A stretch of DNA of 64,000 nt from Stenotrophomonas bentonitica (GCF_002887735.1 NZ_PKQP01000001.1:682001-746000), one strand, 5' to 3'. Counted from the stretch's first letter, positions 39,198 through 48,573 are shown. Translations and numbers: made by a program. Notes: a model not told the origin generated them from the sequence alone.

Positions 39198-40125
39198 ACC
39201 CATTAGTTTCTCTTATTGCTTCTTCGCCACCCTCGGTTGAGCCCGCCTTGTAAAAGGTGTCGGGACAGAAGCGGGGAGTGGGGTCAGGTGCACCGTATCG
39301 ATGCCTGTCGGACGTGGCACCAGGAAGAATGCGCGCCACGTGCTCTGCTCGAATCACCTCAACGGACTTATTGTTTATCAGCGCGCAGTAGTCGGCGCTG
39401 CACTCGATTAGCACCCCCCATTGGCCCAAGGGCGATTCTTCGGGCAAGCGGTAAGAGACGAGTGCGAGTTTCGATGGATCAGAATCACAGAACTCAAGAG
39501 CCTTTCGCGTCCCTACGGACTCAAATGGAAACCCAGAGAAAATGACGAAAAGTAGCACCGAGGCTGCCCCAACCACCAGGATGGAGGGAAGCAACGTAAT
39601 GGATGCGAACCAGAGAACGACTGCCATGATGATTCGCTGCTGCCATGGCCACTGAGACATGTCGCCGCCCCGTTTCCATTGATTGATCCACTTCGGCCGC
39701 CACCACGATTTAACGTGTGTCTTGGAACCGAGCCTTCTTATCCATCCGATGATGAGCGGAAACGCGAGCATCGTCAGCACGACGGTGACAAGTACCCACC
39801 CTGATTCGCGCGCCAGACGAAGGCAGGCAGCTCCCATCTCTTCAAGCACGACCATTGAAGCCTCGAGCCAGCCAAACGCAACGAGAAGCGTCAAACGGCC
39901 TCCCTCGACAGGGAACTGACCCGCATCCACGCCAAAAGCGGACAGATAGGCACTTCGATAGAGCATTCCTTGCAAACCAACAACAAACGAGGACACGCCA
40001 AGCACAACACCGGACGTAAGTACAAACCGGAAGATGCTCTTCCGCTTTTTGGGGGTCGTTTCGGTCAAGGCTGAACTCCTTTCGGCAGATCGTTGATGTT
40101 TCTTAATTGCACGAAGTGCCATCAT
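39196..40125 (-). CDS. Unknown membrane protein between ampR and blaL2
   Basis: A 309-residue protein I do not recognise. It has about four hydrophobic segments (near 32-55, 75-95, 108-128 and 165-195) with basic cytoplasmic stretches (TPKKRKS, KWINQWKRGG), and a soluble C-terminal 110 residues with a Cys pair (IECSADYC). Two 60-base samples I counted are 52-53 percent GC, against 70 percent in a blaL2 sample, so it looks acquired. Two starts are plausible: ATG at 40125 (GGAG, 7 bases) or TTG at 40068 (AAAGGAG, 7 bases). It ends 70 bases before blaL2 on the same strand and could be co-transcribed with it. Confidence 0.75.
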   Translation of the reverse strand: MMALRAIKKHQRSAERSSALTETTPKKRKSIFRFVLTSGVVLGVSSFVVGLQGMLYRSAYLSAFGVDAGQFPVEGGRLTLLVAFGWLEASMVVLEEMGAACLRLARESGWVLVTVVLTMLAFPLIIGWIRRLGSKTHVKSWWRPKWINQWKRGGDMSQWPWQQRIIMAVVLWFASITLLPSILVVGAASVLLFVIFSGFPFESVGTRKALEFCDSDPSKLALVSYRLPEESPLGQWGVLIECSADYCALINNKSVEVIRAEHVARILPGATSDRHRYGAPDPTPRFCPDTFYKAGSTEGGEEAIRETNG

Positions 40126-40159
40126 TCATCAACTCCGCTCACGGCTCACGGCTCCCCCC

Positions 40160-41020
40160 ATGCTCCGCCCCCAGCTGCCGCTCAATGCCCTGCGCGCCTT
40201 CGAGGCCGCTGCGCGGCACCAGAACTTCACCCGCGCCGCGCTGGAGCTGTGCGTCAGCCAGGCTGCGCTGAGCCATCAGATCCGGGCACTGGAGGACCGG
40301 CTCGGGGTGTCGCTTTTCACCCGCCTGCCGCGTGGCGTCGCACTGACCGACGAAGGCGCGCGCCTGTATCCGGTGCTCAACGAGGCCTTCGACCGTATCG
40401 CGGTGAGCCTGGACCGGTTCGTCGGCGGGCATTTCCGCGAGGTGCTGAGCGTGGGGGTGGTCGGCACCTTCGCCACCGGCTGGCTGCTGCCGCGCCTGGG
40501 GGATTTCAATGCGCGCCATCCGGATATCGAGCTGCGCCTGCAGACCCACAACAACCGCATCGACCTGGCCGGTGAAGGGCTGGACCTGGCGATCCGGTTC
40601 GGTGATGGCGATTGGCAGGGGCAGGTCAGCGAACCCGTACTGGATGCACCGTTCGCGCCACTGTGCGCGCCGGCGCTGGCACGTACGTTGCGGCAGCCGC
40701 GCGATCTGGCCAGCGTGCCGCTGTTGCGCTCCTACCGCAGCGATGAGTGGCCACGCTGGTTGCAGGCGGCAGGCGTACCGGAACTGGACGCCCGCGGCCC
40801 GGTGTTTGATTCGTCACTGACGCTGGCCAGTGCCGCCGCCGCAGGCGCCGGCGTGGCGCTGTTGCCGTTGAAGATGTTCGAGCAGGATCTGGCCCACGGC
40901 CGCCTGATCCAGCCCTTCGCGCAGACGCTGGAGCTGGGGCGGTACTGGCTGACGCGGCTTCGCTCGCGGGCCGAGAGTGATGCGGCGCGGCGGTTCCGGG
41001 AATGGCTGGCAGCCCGGTAG
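40160..41020 (+). CDS. ampR: LysR-type regulator AmpR
   Basis: A LysR-family regulator of 286 residues that senses muropeptides and controls beta-lactamase genes. The N-terminal helix-turn-helix (LPLNALRAFEAAARHQNFTRAA, residues 6-27, and SQAALSHQIRALEDRLGV) is diagnostic of AmpR. The effector-binding domain follows (VGVVGTFATGWLLPRL and onward). It is transcribed away from the unknown membrane gene. Only 34 bases separate it from that gene if the ATG start is used, so its promoter probably lies within it. Its stop TAG is part of a downstream REP unit. Confidence 0.93.
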   Translation: MLRPQLPLNALRAFEAAARHQNFTRAALELCVSQAALSHQIRALEDRLGVSLFTRLPRGVALTDEGARLYPVLNEAFDRIAVSLDRFVGGHFREVLSVGVVGTFATGWLLPRLGDFNARHPDIELRLQTHNNRIDLAGEGLDLAIRFGDGDWQGQVSEPVLDAPFAPLCAPALARTLRQPRDLASVPLLRSYRSDEWPRWLQAAGVPELDARGPVFDSSLTLASAAAAGAGVALLPLKMFEQDLAHGRLIQPFAQTLELGRYWLTRLRSRAESDAARRFREWLAAR

Positions 41021-41085
41021 ATCCACGCCATGCGCGGATGGCCGAACGTCGGAACGCACCTCATCCACGCATGGCGTGGATCTAC
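41017..41085. repeat. Inverted REP pair overlapping the ampR stop
   Basis: GTAGATCCACGCCATGCGCG at 41017 and its inverted partner at 41061-41085 (ending GTGGATCTAC) form a long hairpin of the GTAG-bounded Stenotrophomonas type. The GTAG of the left unit contains the ampR stop codon TAG. It lies between the convergent ampR and yheS genes. Confidence 0.88.
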
Positions 41086-41127
41086 ACGGGATGCGGCACG
41101 ACCAGCGTGCCGCATCGCCCGCCCCGA

Positions 41128-42984
41128 TCAGGCGTCCAGCAACTCCATCCACGTCTGCTCGGCCTTGCTGAGCAGGGTGGCAGTGGCTTCGCGATCACGC
41201 CCAAGCACGGCCATGCGGGTCGCATCGGCGTAGTTCGACGGATCGGCCAGCTGGCGGTCCAGGTCGGCCAACAGCGCCTCCAGCTCGCCCACCTTGGCTT
41301 CCGCGGCGGCCAGCTTGTGCGGGTTGGCGGGCTTGCGCGCGGGCAGCGGCGGGGTCGGCGGTGCCGGCTCCGGAGCCGCCGCGGCCATCTTCTGCTTGGT
41401 GCCCTGCGCGGCGGGACGCGACCGCAGCCAGGCCGCGTACGCATCCAGGTCGCCATCGAACGGCTCGACCACGCCATCGGCCACGCGCCAGAAGGTATCG
41501 CAGACCAGGCCGATCAGATGGCGGTCATGGGAGACCATCACGATCGCGCCTTCGAAGTCGGCCAGCGCTTCAGCCAGCGCTTCGCGCATTTCCAGGTCCA
41601 GATGGTTGGTCGGTTCGTCGAGCAGCAGCACGTTGGGCTGCTGGTAGGCGATCAATGCCAACGCCAGGCGCGCGCGTTCGCCACCGGAGAATCCATCCAC
41701 CGGTTCGAAGGCGCGGTCACCGGCAAAGTTCCACTTGCCGAGGAAATCGCGGAAGGACTGGTTCGGCGCGTCCGGGGCGAGGTCGCGGAAGTGCTCCATC
41801 GGCGACTGCCCTTCGTGCAGCGATTCCACCGTGTGCTGGGCGAAGTAACCGATGCGCAGGTCCGGATGCGCGGCACGCTCGCCACTGATCGGGTCCAGCT
41901 CACCCACCAGGGTCTTCACCAGCGTGGTCTTGCCGGCGCCGTTCGGGCCGAGCAGACCGATGCGCTGGCCCGCCTCCAGGCCGAAGCCCACGTTGTGCAG
42001 GATCACCGAATCGGCGCCGTAACCGGCCTCGACATGGTTCAGGCGGATCAGCGAGAACGGCAGCTTGGCCGGCGGGGCGAATTCGATGCGGAATTCGCGC
42101 TCGGCGCGCACGGCCTCGGTGCCGGCCAGCTTGGCCAGGCGCTTCATGCGGCTCTGCGCCTGGGCGGCCTTGCTGGCCTGCGCCTTGAAGCGGTCGATGA
42201 AGCTCTGCAGATGCGCGCGCTCGGCCTGTTCCTTCTCGTGGGCGAGCTGCTGCTGGCGCAGCTGTTCGGCGCGCTGGCGCTCGAAATCGGTGTAACCGCC
42301 AACGTACAGCTTGGCGCCGCCACCGTGCAGGTGCAGGGTGTGGGTGGCCACGTTGTCCAGGAACTCGCGGTCATGCGAGATCAGCAGCAGGGTGCCCGGG
42401 TACTTGAGCAGCCATTGCTCCAGCCAGAACACCGCGTCCAGATCCAGATGGTTGGTCGGTTCGTCCAGCAGCAGCAGGTCGCTGGGCATCATCAGCGCGC
42501 GTGCCAGGTTCAGGCGCACGCGCCAGCCGCCGGAGAACGAGGAGACCGCACGCGAGTGCGTCTCGGCCGGGAAGCCCAGGCCATGCAGCAGCTTGCCGGC
42601 GCGCGCTTCGGCGTCATAGGCGCCGATCTCGGCCATGCGCTGGTGGGCGGTGGCAACGGCTTCCCAGTCTTCACGTGCCGCGGCCGCAGCCTCTTCACGC
42701 ATGACGGCGGCCACCTCGGTGTCGCCTTCCAGCACGAACTGCAGCGCCGGGTCGGGCAGCGACGGGGTTTCCTGGGCCACGCTGGCGATGCGGATCTTGC
42801 CGGGCAGATCGACGTCGCCCTTGTCCGCCTCCAGCTCACCCTTCACGGCGGCGAACAGGCTGGACTTGCCGGCCCCGTTGCGGCCGACCACGCCCACGCG
42901 GTACCCCGCGTGCAGGGTCAGGTCGACATTGGACAACAGCAGCCGCTCGCCACGGCGCAAGGCGAAGTTACGAAGGGAAATCAT
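41128..42984 (-). CDS. yheS: ABC-F ATPase YheS
   Basis: A 618-residue cytosolic ABC-F protein with two ATP-binding domains and no membrane part, acting on ribosomes. Domain 1: Walker A GRNGAGKSS near 36, signature SFSGGWRVRL, Walker B LLLLDEPTNHLDLDA. The linker near 240-290 is Gln/Glu-rich. Domain 2: GPNGAGKTT near 345, FSGGERARLALAL and LLLDEPTNHLDLEM. A Pro/Ala-rich segment and C-terminal coiled coil complete it. Strings match E. coli YheS rather than Uup. The ATG at 42984 starts MISLRNFAL; 14 further upstream codons are not conserved. Confidence 0.93.
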   Translation of the reverse strand: MISLRNFALRRGERLLLSNVDLTLHAGYRVGVVGRNGAGKSSLFAAVKGELEADKGDVDLPGKIRIASVAQETPSLPDPALQFVLEGDTEVAAVMREEAAAAAREDWEAVATAHQRMAEIGAYDAEARAGKLLHGLGFPAETHSRAVSSFSGGWRVRLNLARALMMPSDLLLLDEPTNHLDLDAVFWLEQWLLKYPGTLLLISHDREFLDNVATHTLHLHGGGAKLYVGGYTDFERQRAEQLRQQQLAHEKEQAERAHLQSFIDRFKAQASKAAQAQSRMKRLAKLAGTEAVRAEREFRIEFAPPAKLPFSLIRLNHVEAGYGADSVILHNVGFGLEAGQRIGLLGPNGAGKTTLVKTLVGELDPISGERAAHPDLRIGYFAQHTVESLHEGQSPMEHFRDLAPDAPNQSFRDFLGKWNFAGDRAFEPVDGFSGGERARLALALIAYQQPNVLLLDEPTNHLDLEMREALAEALADFEGAIVMVSHDRHLIGLVCDTFWRVADGVVEPFDGDLDAYAAWLRSRPAAQGTKQKMAAAAPEPAPPTPPLPARKPANPHKLAAAEAKVGELEALLADLDRQLADPSNYADATRMAVLGRDREATATLLSKAEQTWMELLDA

Positions 42985-43328
42985 CTTGGGGGTCCATATA
43001 ACGGAATGGAATGTGCTCGTGAGCACCTTTCCTGCGACGTAATTCTAGCGTTAACGAATACTTGACGGGCCCCGGGATGCGCGGCAGGCCTCGTTTCTCT
43101 CTCCCACGACCCTGCCCGCGCTTCCCCGGGACCCTCCTGTCGAATCCCCCGCCTCACGTAAATGGTTGCTGCTGCAACGTTTTTTGCGAAAACGGCAAAC
43201 ATTTGACAAGTGATGAATATCCCGTTAATCCGTCTATTGCGCACCGCAACAACCGCCTTCGCAGACCCGATCCTCGATGTCGTGATGTCGCTTTGGTGCA
43301 GCACCGCCACTACCGGAGCCACATCCTG
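42985..43328 (+). promoter_or_regulatory. Intergenic region with possible receptor promoter
   Basis: A 344-base gap between divergent yheS and a TonB-dependent receptor. It is more AT-rich than its surroundings near 43170-43240. A perfect TTGACA at 43203 has TAATCC 17 bases on, a weak -10. I see no gene, no recognisable Fur box and no cobalamin-riboswitch element. Confidence 0.35.
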
Positions 43329-45722
43329 ATGAACCGCAAGACCAGTACGCTCGCCGCCGCCGTAGCTGTCGCGCTCGGTATGTCCAGCTTCGCCGCTACC
43401 GCCCAGGATGCGCCCGCCCGCACGGCGGCCAACACCCTGGACACCATCATCGTCACCGGCACCCGCGTGGCCGACCGCACCGTGGCCGAGTCGCAGTCGC
43501 CGATCGACATCATCACCCCCGAGGCGCTGCAGTCCACCGGCACCACCGAACTGGCCACGGCCCTGGCCCGCGCCCTGCCCTCGCTGAACTTCCCGCGCCC
43601 GGCCCTGACCGACGGCACCAGCGGCATCCGCCCGGCGCAGCTGCGCGGCCTCTCCCCGGACCAGGTGCTGGTGCTGGTCAACGGCAAGCGCCGCCACACC
43701 TCGGCCCAGATCAACGTCAACGGCAGCATCGGCCGCGGCTCCTCGGCGGTGGACATCAACGCGATTCCGATCGCCTCGATCGAGCGCGTGGAAGTGCTGC
43801 GCGACGGCGCCTCGGCGCAGTACGGCTCGGACGCCATCGCCGGCGTGATCAACATCGTGCTCAAGGGCTCGTCCTCCGGCGGCAGCCTGGCGCTGGACGC
43901 CGGCCAGTACTCGGCCGGTGACGGCAACAAGTACCAGCTCTCCGGCGATACCGGCATCGGCTTCGCCGACGGCCGTGGCAGCGTGCACGTGGCCGGCCAG
44001 ATCATCCAGCAGGACGAAAGCAACCGTGCCGGTCCCTACCAGGGCACCACGCCGAACACGAGCAACTTCCCCAGCATCGGCCAGACCACCTTCGTGGTCG
44101 GCGATCCGCAGGTGGATGCGACCGCCGCCTCGGCCAACGCCAGCTTCCAGTTCAGCGACCACGTCTCGGCCTACGCCACGGCGATGGCCAGCAACCGTGA
44201 CATCACCTCGTTCGCGTTCTACCGCTCGCGCAACCACCTCAGCCAGGGCGCGCTGCTGGCGCAGACCTACCCGGACGGCTTCGTGCCGGAAATCAACCAG
44301 TACTCCAAGGACCGCTCGCTGGTCGCCGGCGTCAAGGGCGATACGGACAGCGGCTGGAACTGGGATGTCAGCTACAACTACGGCGCCAACAAGATCGATT
44401 TCCACACCCGCAACAGCATCAACTACGCGCTCGGTGTAAACAGCCCGCGCTCGTTCTACGACGGCGCGCTGGAGTACACCCAGAACATCGTCAATGCCGA
44501 TGTGACCAAGACACTGGACTGGGGCCTGGCCTACCCGGTCACGCTGTCCTTCGGCGGTGAGTACCGCAAGGAGAAGTGGGAGCAATCGGCCGGTGAACTG
44601 AATTCCTACACCGGCAGCGGTGCGCAGGGCTTCGGCGGCTTCACCCCGCTCAACGCCGTGGACGCCGACCGCGACAACTACGCCGTCTACGCCGGCCTGG
44701 AAGCCGACCTCAGCGACAAGTTCTCCGCCGGTGTCACCGGCCGCTACGAGGACTACTCGGACTTCGGCGACAAGTTCTCCGGCAAGCTCTCCGCACGCTA
44801 TGCCTTCACCGACAAGGTTGCCCTGCGCGCCACGGCGTCCAGCGGCTTCCGCGCGCCGTCGCTGGCCCAGCAGAGCTACCAGGCAGTGACCAGCACGATC
44901 GTCAACGGCGTGTTCGTCGAACGCGGCACCTTCCCGACCACCAGCCCAGCCGCGCAGGCGCTGGGCGCCAGCCCGCTGAAGGCCGAGAGCTCGACCTCCT
45001 ACAGCCTGGGCCTGGTGCTGCAGCCGGTAGACCGGCTGTACCTGACCGTGGATGCGTACCAGATCGACATCGATGACCGCATCGTGCTGTCCACCAACAT
45101 CACCACCAATGACGCCGCCAATGCGCTGCTGTCCAACCTGGGGCTGCCGGGCGTCACGGCGTTCTCCTACTTCACCAACGGCGTGGACACCCGCACCCGC
45201 GGCGTGGATGCGGTCTCCAGCTACACCATCCCCTTCGCCGCCAGTTCGCTGGAACTGACCGCGGCCTACAGCTACAACGAGACCGAGGTGAAGAAGTTCA
45301 TCGCCTCGCCGGCGGTGTTCGGCGCGCTGGGCATCACCCAGTCGCTGATCGGCCGCGATGAGATCGGCCGCATCGAAGACAGCTACCCGCGCGACAAGAC
45401 CATCCTCAGTGGCACGTGGCGTTCGGACCGCTGGGACCTCAACCTGGCCGCCACGCGCTACGGCTCGTTCACCGTGCGCAACTCGGCCACCGCCCTGCGT
45501 GACCAGACCTACGACGCCTCGTGGGTGCTCGATGCTTCGGCCAGCTACAAGCCCAGCGAGAACTGGACCCTGACCCTGGGTGCGGACAACATCCTGGACG
45601 AGTACCCCGACCGCACCGTGGACCTGCAGAACTCCACCTGGGGCATGCTGCCTTACAGCAACTACTCGCCGTACGGGTTCAATGGTGCCTACGTGTACGG
45701 GCGCGTGACCTACAAGTGGTAA
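43329..45722 (+). CDS. TonB-dependent outer-membrane receptor (copy 1)
   Basis: A 797-residue receptor. Signal peptide to about residue 25 (AATAQDA), a TonB-box-like LDTIIVTGTR near 37-46, a plug domain with LRGLSPDQVLVLVNGKRRH and VEVLRDGASAQYGSDAIAGVINIVL, then a 22-strand barrel ending in an aromatic tail (VTYKW). The family takes up iron complexes, vitamin B12 or carbohydrates; the ligand here is not visible. It is a close paralogue of the receptor at 60.5 kb. The ATG at 43329 is chosen since the signal peptide begins there. No partner genes are adjacent. Confidence 0.92.
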   Translation: MNRKTSTLAAAVAVALGMSSFAATAQDAPARTAANTLDTIIVTGTRVADRTVAESQSPIDIITPEALQSTGTTELATALARALPSLNFPRPALTDGTSGIRPAQLRGLSPDQVLVLVNGKRRHTSAQINVNGSIGRGSSAVDINAIPIASIERVEVLRDGASAQYGSDAIAGVINIVLKGSSSGGSLALDAGQYSAGDGNKYQLSGDTGIGFADGRGSVHVAGQIIQQDESNRAGPYQGTTPNTSNFPSIGQTTFVVGDPQVDATAASANASFQFSDHVSAYATAMASNRDITSFAFYRSRNHLSQGALLAQTYPDGFVPEINQYSKDRSLVAGVKGDTDSGWNWDVSYNYGANKIDFHTRNSINYALGVNSPRSFYDGALEYTQNIVNADVTKTLDWGLAYPVTLSFGGEYRKEKWEQSAGELNSYTGSGAQGFGGFTPLNAVDADRDNYAVYAGLEADLSDKFSAGVTGRYEDYSDFGDKFSGKLSARYAFTDKVALRATASSGFRAPSLAQQSYQAVTSTIVNGVFVERGTFPTTSPAAQALGASPLKAESSTSYSLGLVLQPVDRLYLTVDAYQIDIDDRIVLSTNITTNDAANALLSNLGLPGVTAFSYFTNGVDTRTRGVDAVSSYTIPFAASSLELTAAYSYNETEVKKFIASPAVFGALGITQSLIGRDEIGRIEDSYPRDKTILSGTWRSDRWDLNLAATRYGSFTVRNSATALRDQTYDASWVLDASASYKPSENWTLTLGADNILDEYPDRTVDLQNSTWGMLPYSNYSPYGFNGAYVYGRVTYKW

Positions 45723-45724
45723 CA

Positions 45725-45754
45725 GGGTAGTGCCGGCCGCTGGCCGGCACCACC
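45725..45754. repeat. Single REP/SMAG unit
   Basis: A lone copy of GGGTAGTGCCGGCCGCTGGC directly after the receptor stop. Confidence 0.85.
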
Positions 45755-45777
45755 GAACATCGCGGTCACCGCCTGAA

Positions 45778-45815
45778 AAACGCACATGCCCCGGTCCCCC
45801 GGGGCATGTGCGTTT
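45778..45815. terminator. Strong bidirectional terminator after the receptor gene
   Basis: AAACGCACATGCCCC and GGGGCATGTGCGTTT form a perfect 15-bp stem, extendable to 17 with two GC pairs and a 4-base loop. T-runs occur on both sides when read from each strand. It ends the receptor transcript before ybaL. Confidence 0.8.
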
Positions 45816-45981
45816 GGGCCGCCGAAATGCCGGGATCTGCGCATTCATCGCAGCGCGCCTTCGCTGTCCCGGACAGCACATGACCTGACCACGGGGACAT
45901 AGCAGCATTGCGGGCAAGGATGTTTGCCCGGACCGGCCGCATCGGTGAAAATCGGGGCACCCCCCATCTTTGCGAGCCCCG

Positions 45982-47685
45982 ATGCACCATGACACCGACC
46001 TGATCAACATCGTTGCCGTTGGCCTTGGGCTCGCCTTCATCTTCGGCGCGCTGGCCAACAAGCTGCGTTTGTCTCCCCTGGTCGGTTATCTGATTGCAGG
46101 CATCTGCGTAGGCCCGTTCACCCCCGGCTTCGTTGCCGACCAGGCCCTGGCCAACCAGCTGGCCGAGATCGGTGTGATGCTGCTGATGTTCGGGGTCGGC
46201 CTGCATTTCTCGCTGAAGGACCTGATGGAGGTCAAAGCGATCGCCATCCCGGGTGCGATCGGCCAGATCCTGGTCGCCACGCTGCTCGGCTGGGGCCTGG
46301 CCGCGTTGATGGGCTGGCCGGTGATCTACGGCGTGGTGTTCGGTTTCTCGCTGGCCACCGCCAGTACCGTGGTGCTGCTGCGCGCGATGGAAGAACGGCG
46401 CCTGCTGGAAACCACGCGCGGCAAGATCGCGATCGGCTGGCTGATCGTGGAAGACCTGGCCTGCGTCCTGGCCCTGGTGATGATGCCGGTGCTGGCCGGC
46501 GTGTTCGGCCCCGATGCGGCCAATGAAACCCATACCGTCGGCAGCGTGCTGGCCAGCATCGGCTGGACCTTCGTGCAGCTGGGCCTGTTCGTGGCGGTGA
46601 TGCTGGTGGTCGGGCGCCGGGTGATCCCATGGATCCTGGAGCGCATCGCCGGCACCGGTTCGCGCGAGCTGTTCACCCTGGCCGTGCTGGCGATCGCGCT
46701 GGGCGTGGCGTTCGGCTCGGCGATGCTGTTCGGCGTCTCCTTCGCGCTGGGCGCGTTCTTCGCCGGCATGCTGCTCAACGAATCGGAGCTGAGCCACAAG
46801 GCCGCCAACGATTCCCTGCCGCTGCGCGATGCGTTCGCGGTGCTGTTCTTCGTTTCGGTCGGCATGCTGTTCAACCCGGCCATCCTGATCGAGCACCCGT
46901 GGCAGGTGCTGGCCACCGCTGCGATCATCATGTTCGGCAAGTCCGCGGCCGCGTTCGTGATCGTGCGGGCCTTCGGTCATCCCACGGGTACCGCGCTGAC
47001 CATCTCGGCCAGCCTGGCGCAGATCGGCGAGTTCGCCTTCATCATCGCCGGCCTCGGCGTGACCCTGAAGATCCTGCCGCCGACCGGCCAGGCCCTGGTA
47101 CTGGCCGGCGCGCTGATCTCGATCATGCTCAACCCGCTGGTGTTCGGCCTGCTCGACCGCTGGCTGCTGAAGAACCAGGAAACCACCCCCACTGCGGTGG
47201 AGACCGAGCTGCCGCCCGGCCCCTCGCTGGACCTGCACGACCATGCCATCGTGATCGGCTACGGCCGCGTCGGCAGCGCGCTGGCGCAGGTCCTGCGCGA
47301 CCGTGGCGTGCCGGTGATGATCATCGACGACAACAAGGAGCACGTCGCTGAGGCGCATGCGGCCGGCCTGCCGGGCATCCGTGGCAGCGCGGCCTCTGAT
47401 CGCGTGCTGGCCGAAGCACACCCTGAGCGCGCCAAGATCGCCGTGCTGGCGATTCCGCAGCCGCTGGAAGCCGGTGAGACCCTGGCCAAGCTGCGCGCGC
47501 TCAATCCGGGCCTGACCCTGCTGGCGCGCGCACACAGCGATGCCGAGGTGAAGCACCTGCTCGCCCACGGCGCCGATGGCACGGTCATGGCCGAGCGCGA
47601 GCTGGCCTACTCGCTGGCCGAGATGGTGATGTCCACCCCGCCGTACCGCACGATGGGGCAGCAGCACAGCATTCCGGTGGTCTGA
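45982..47685 (+). CDS. ybaL: YbaL-type cation:proton antiporter (CPA2/Kef family)
   Basis: A 567-residue inner-membrane antiporter. About 12 membrane helices occupy residues 8-395; MHHDTDLINIVAVGLG, LANKLRLSPLVGYLIAG and LMFGVGLHFSLKDLMEVKA match E. coli YbaL closely. Residues 415-535 are a TrkA_N/RCK nucleotide-binding domain (AIVIGYGRVGSALAQVL near 421). It probably exports K+ in exchange for protons under regulation by the RCK domain. The ATG at 45982 fits the YbaL start; a TTG 12 bases earlier is less likely. It converges with the AraC-type gene. Confidence 0.93.
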   Translation: MHHDTDLINIVAVGLGLAFIFGALANKLRLSPLVGYLIAGICVGPFTPGFVADQALANQLAEIGVMLLMFGVGLHFSLKDLMEVKAIAIPGAIGQILVATLLGWGLAALMGWPVIYGVVFGFSLATASTVVLLRAMEERRLLETTRGKIAIGWLIVEDLACVLALVMMPVLAGVFGPDAANETHTVGSVLASIGWTFVQLGLFVAVMLVVGRRVIPWILERIAGTGSRELFTLAVLAIALGVAFGSAMLFGVSFALGAFFAGMLLNESELSHKAANDSLPLRDAFAVLFFVSVGMLFNPAILIEHPWQVLATAAIIMFGKSAAAFVIVRAFGHPTGTALTISASLAQIGEFAFIIAGLGVTLKILPPTGQALVLAGALISIMLNPLVFGLLDRWLLKNQETTPTAVETELPPGPSLDLHDHAIVIGYGRVGSALAQVLRDRGVPVMIIDDNKEHVAEAHAAGLPGIRGSAASDRVLAEAHPERAKIAVLAIPQPLEAGETLAKLRALNPGLTLLARAHSDAEVKHLLAHGADGTVMAERELAYSLAEMVMSTPPYRTMGQQHSIPVV

Positions 47686-47691
47686 CCGCCG

Positions 47692-48573
47692 CTACCCCAC
47701 CGGCACGCAGATATCGGCGCGCAGGATGGCGTCGGGCACCTGTTCGGGGTCATCCAGGTAGTGGTAGTACAGCTCTGCATCGCGCAGCGTGTGACCACTG
47801 TCGGGCAGCCAGTCGCGTAGCAGGGCATCAGTGGCCGCTTCCAGGCCCGCGTAACTGCCCACATGGCGCAGCACGGCATACGAGCCGCCGCCCAGCGTCA
47901 ACGCACGCAGCGGGGTCGGTAGCGCCTGCGGCGTGCACCCGAAGCCCATTGCGCAATCGAATACGCATTCCTGCGCCGGCGCATCGCGGTGGTCCGTCCG
48001 GGCGATGCCGATCAGCTGCTGCAGCTGTTCGACCCAGCCCTGCTCGGCGGCCCAGGTGAAGATCTCGCCGAACGCCTGATCCAGATCATCGAAGGCCCCT
48101 TGCGTGCGCAGCGCCACCACATCGAAGGGATCCAGCGTGGTCACCGTGACCTGCAACGGCACCGTCCCGTCTGCGTGATCGCCCGCCGGCAGCGCCAGCC
48201 GCTGCTGCCAGTGGCTGCGCAGCCCGGCATTCTCGCGAAGGCTGCTCGGCGTGGTATCCAGCGCCTGGCGACAGGCGCGGGCCAGCGCCTGTGGGCTTTC
48301 ATAACCGACGTTCAAGGCCACCTCGGTCACCCGGCTGTCCGCCTGGCCGAGCAGCTGCAGCGCCTGCAGCAAACGCAGGCGCGCCACGGTGCGCCCGGGC
48401 GTTTCGCCGGTCAGCGCGCGGTACAGGCGATGGAAATGGAACGGTGACTGGTGCGCGATCGCAGCCAGTGCCTCCAGATCCGGCAAGGGATCGCCAGCAC
48501 GCAGGCAGGCCTGCAGATGGGCGATGACGCGATCGATACCGTGGCGCTGGCGGACCTGGGCAATGCGGCGCAT
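47692..48573 (-). CDS. AraC-family regulator with GyrI-like ligand domain
   Basis: A 293-residue regulator. Two helix-turn-helix motifs fill residues 15-115 (LEALAAIAHQSPFHFHRLYRALTGETP and VTEVALNVGYESPQALARACRQALD). The C-terminal 155 residues are a GyrI/SbmC-like domain of the Rob and BmrR type (VVALRTQGAFDDLDQAFGEIFTWA, YAVLRHVGSYAGLEAATDALLRDWL), which binds small hydrophobic cations or drugs. A control over efflux or stress genes is plausible but the target is unknown. It ends 6 bases from the convergent ybaL end. Confidence 0.9.
   Translation of the reverse strand: MRRIAQVRQRHGIDRVIAHLQACLRAGDPLPDLEALAAIAHQSPFHFHRLYRALTGETPGRTVARLRLLQALQLLGQADSRVTEVALNVGYESPQALARACRQALDTTPSSLRENAGLRSHWQQRLALPAGDHADGTVPLQVTVTTLDPFDVVALRTQGAFDDLDQAFGEIFTWAAEQGWVEQLQQLIGIARTDHRDAPAQECVFDCAMGFGCTPQALPTPLRALTLGGGSYAVLRHVGSYAGLEAATDALLRDWLPDSGHTLRDAELYYHYLDDPEQVPDAILRADICVPVG

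Noticed and set aside
42985..43328. Cobalamin riboswitch before the first TonB receptor
   Set aside because: No B12-box-like sequence was recognised in this stretch.
42981..46061. Very long minus-strand open frame opposite the first TonB receptor
   Set aside because: It is antisense to a well-supported receptor and yields Val/Ala/Arg/Gly-rich sequence without motifs.
45766..47667. Long minus-strand frame opposite ybaL
   Set aside because: It is Gln/His/Arg-rich with no recognisable family, and ybaL on the other strand is clear.
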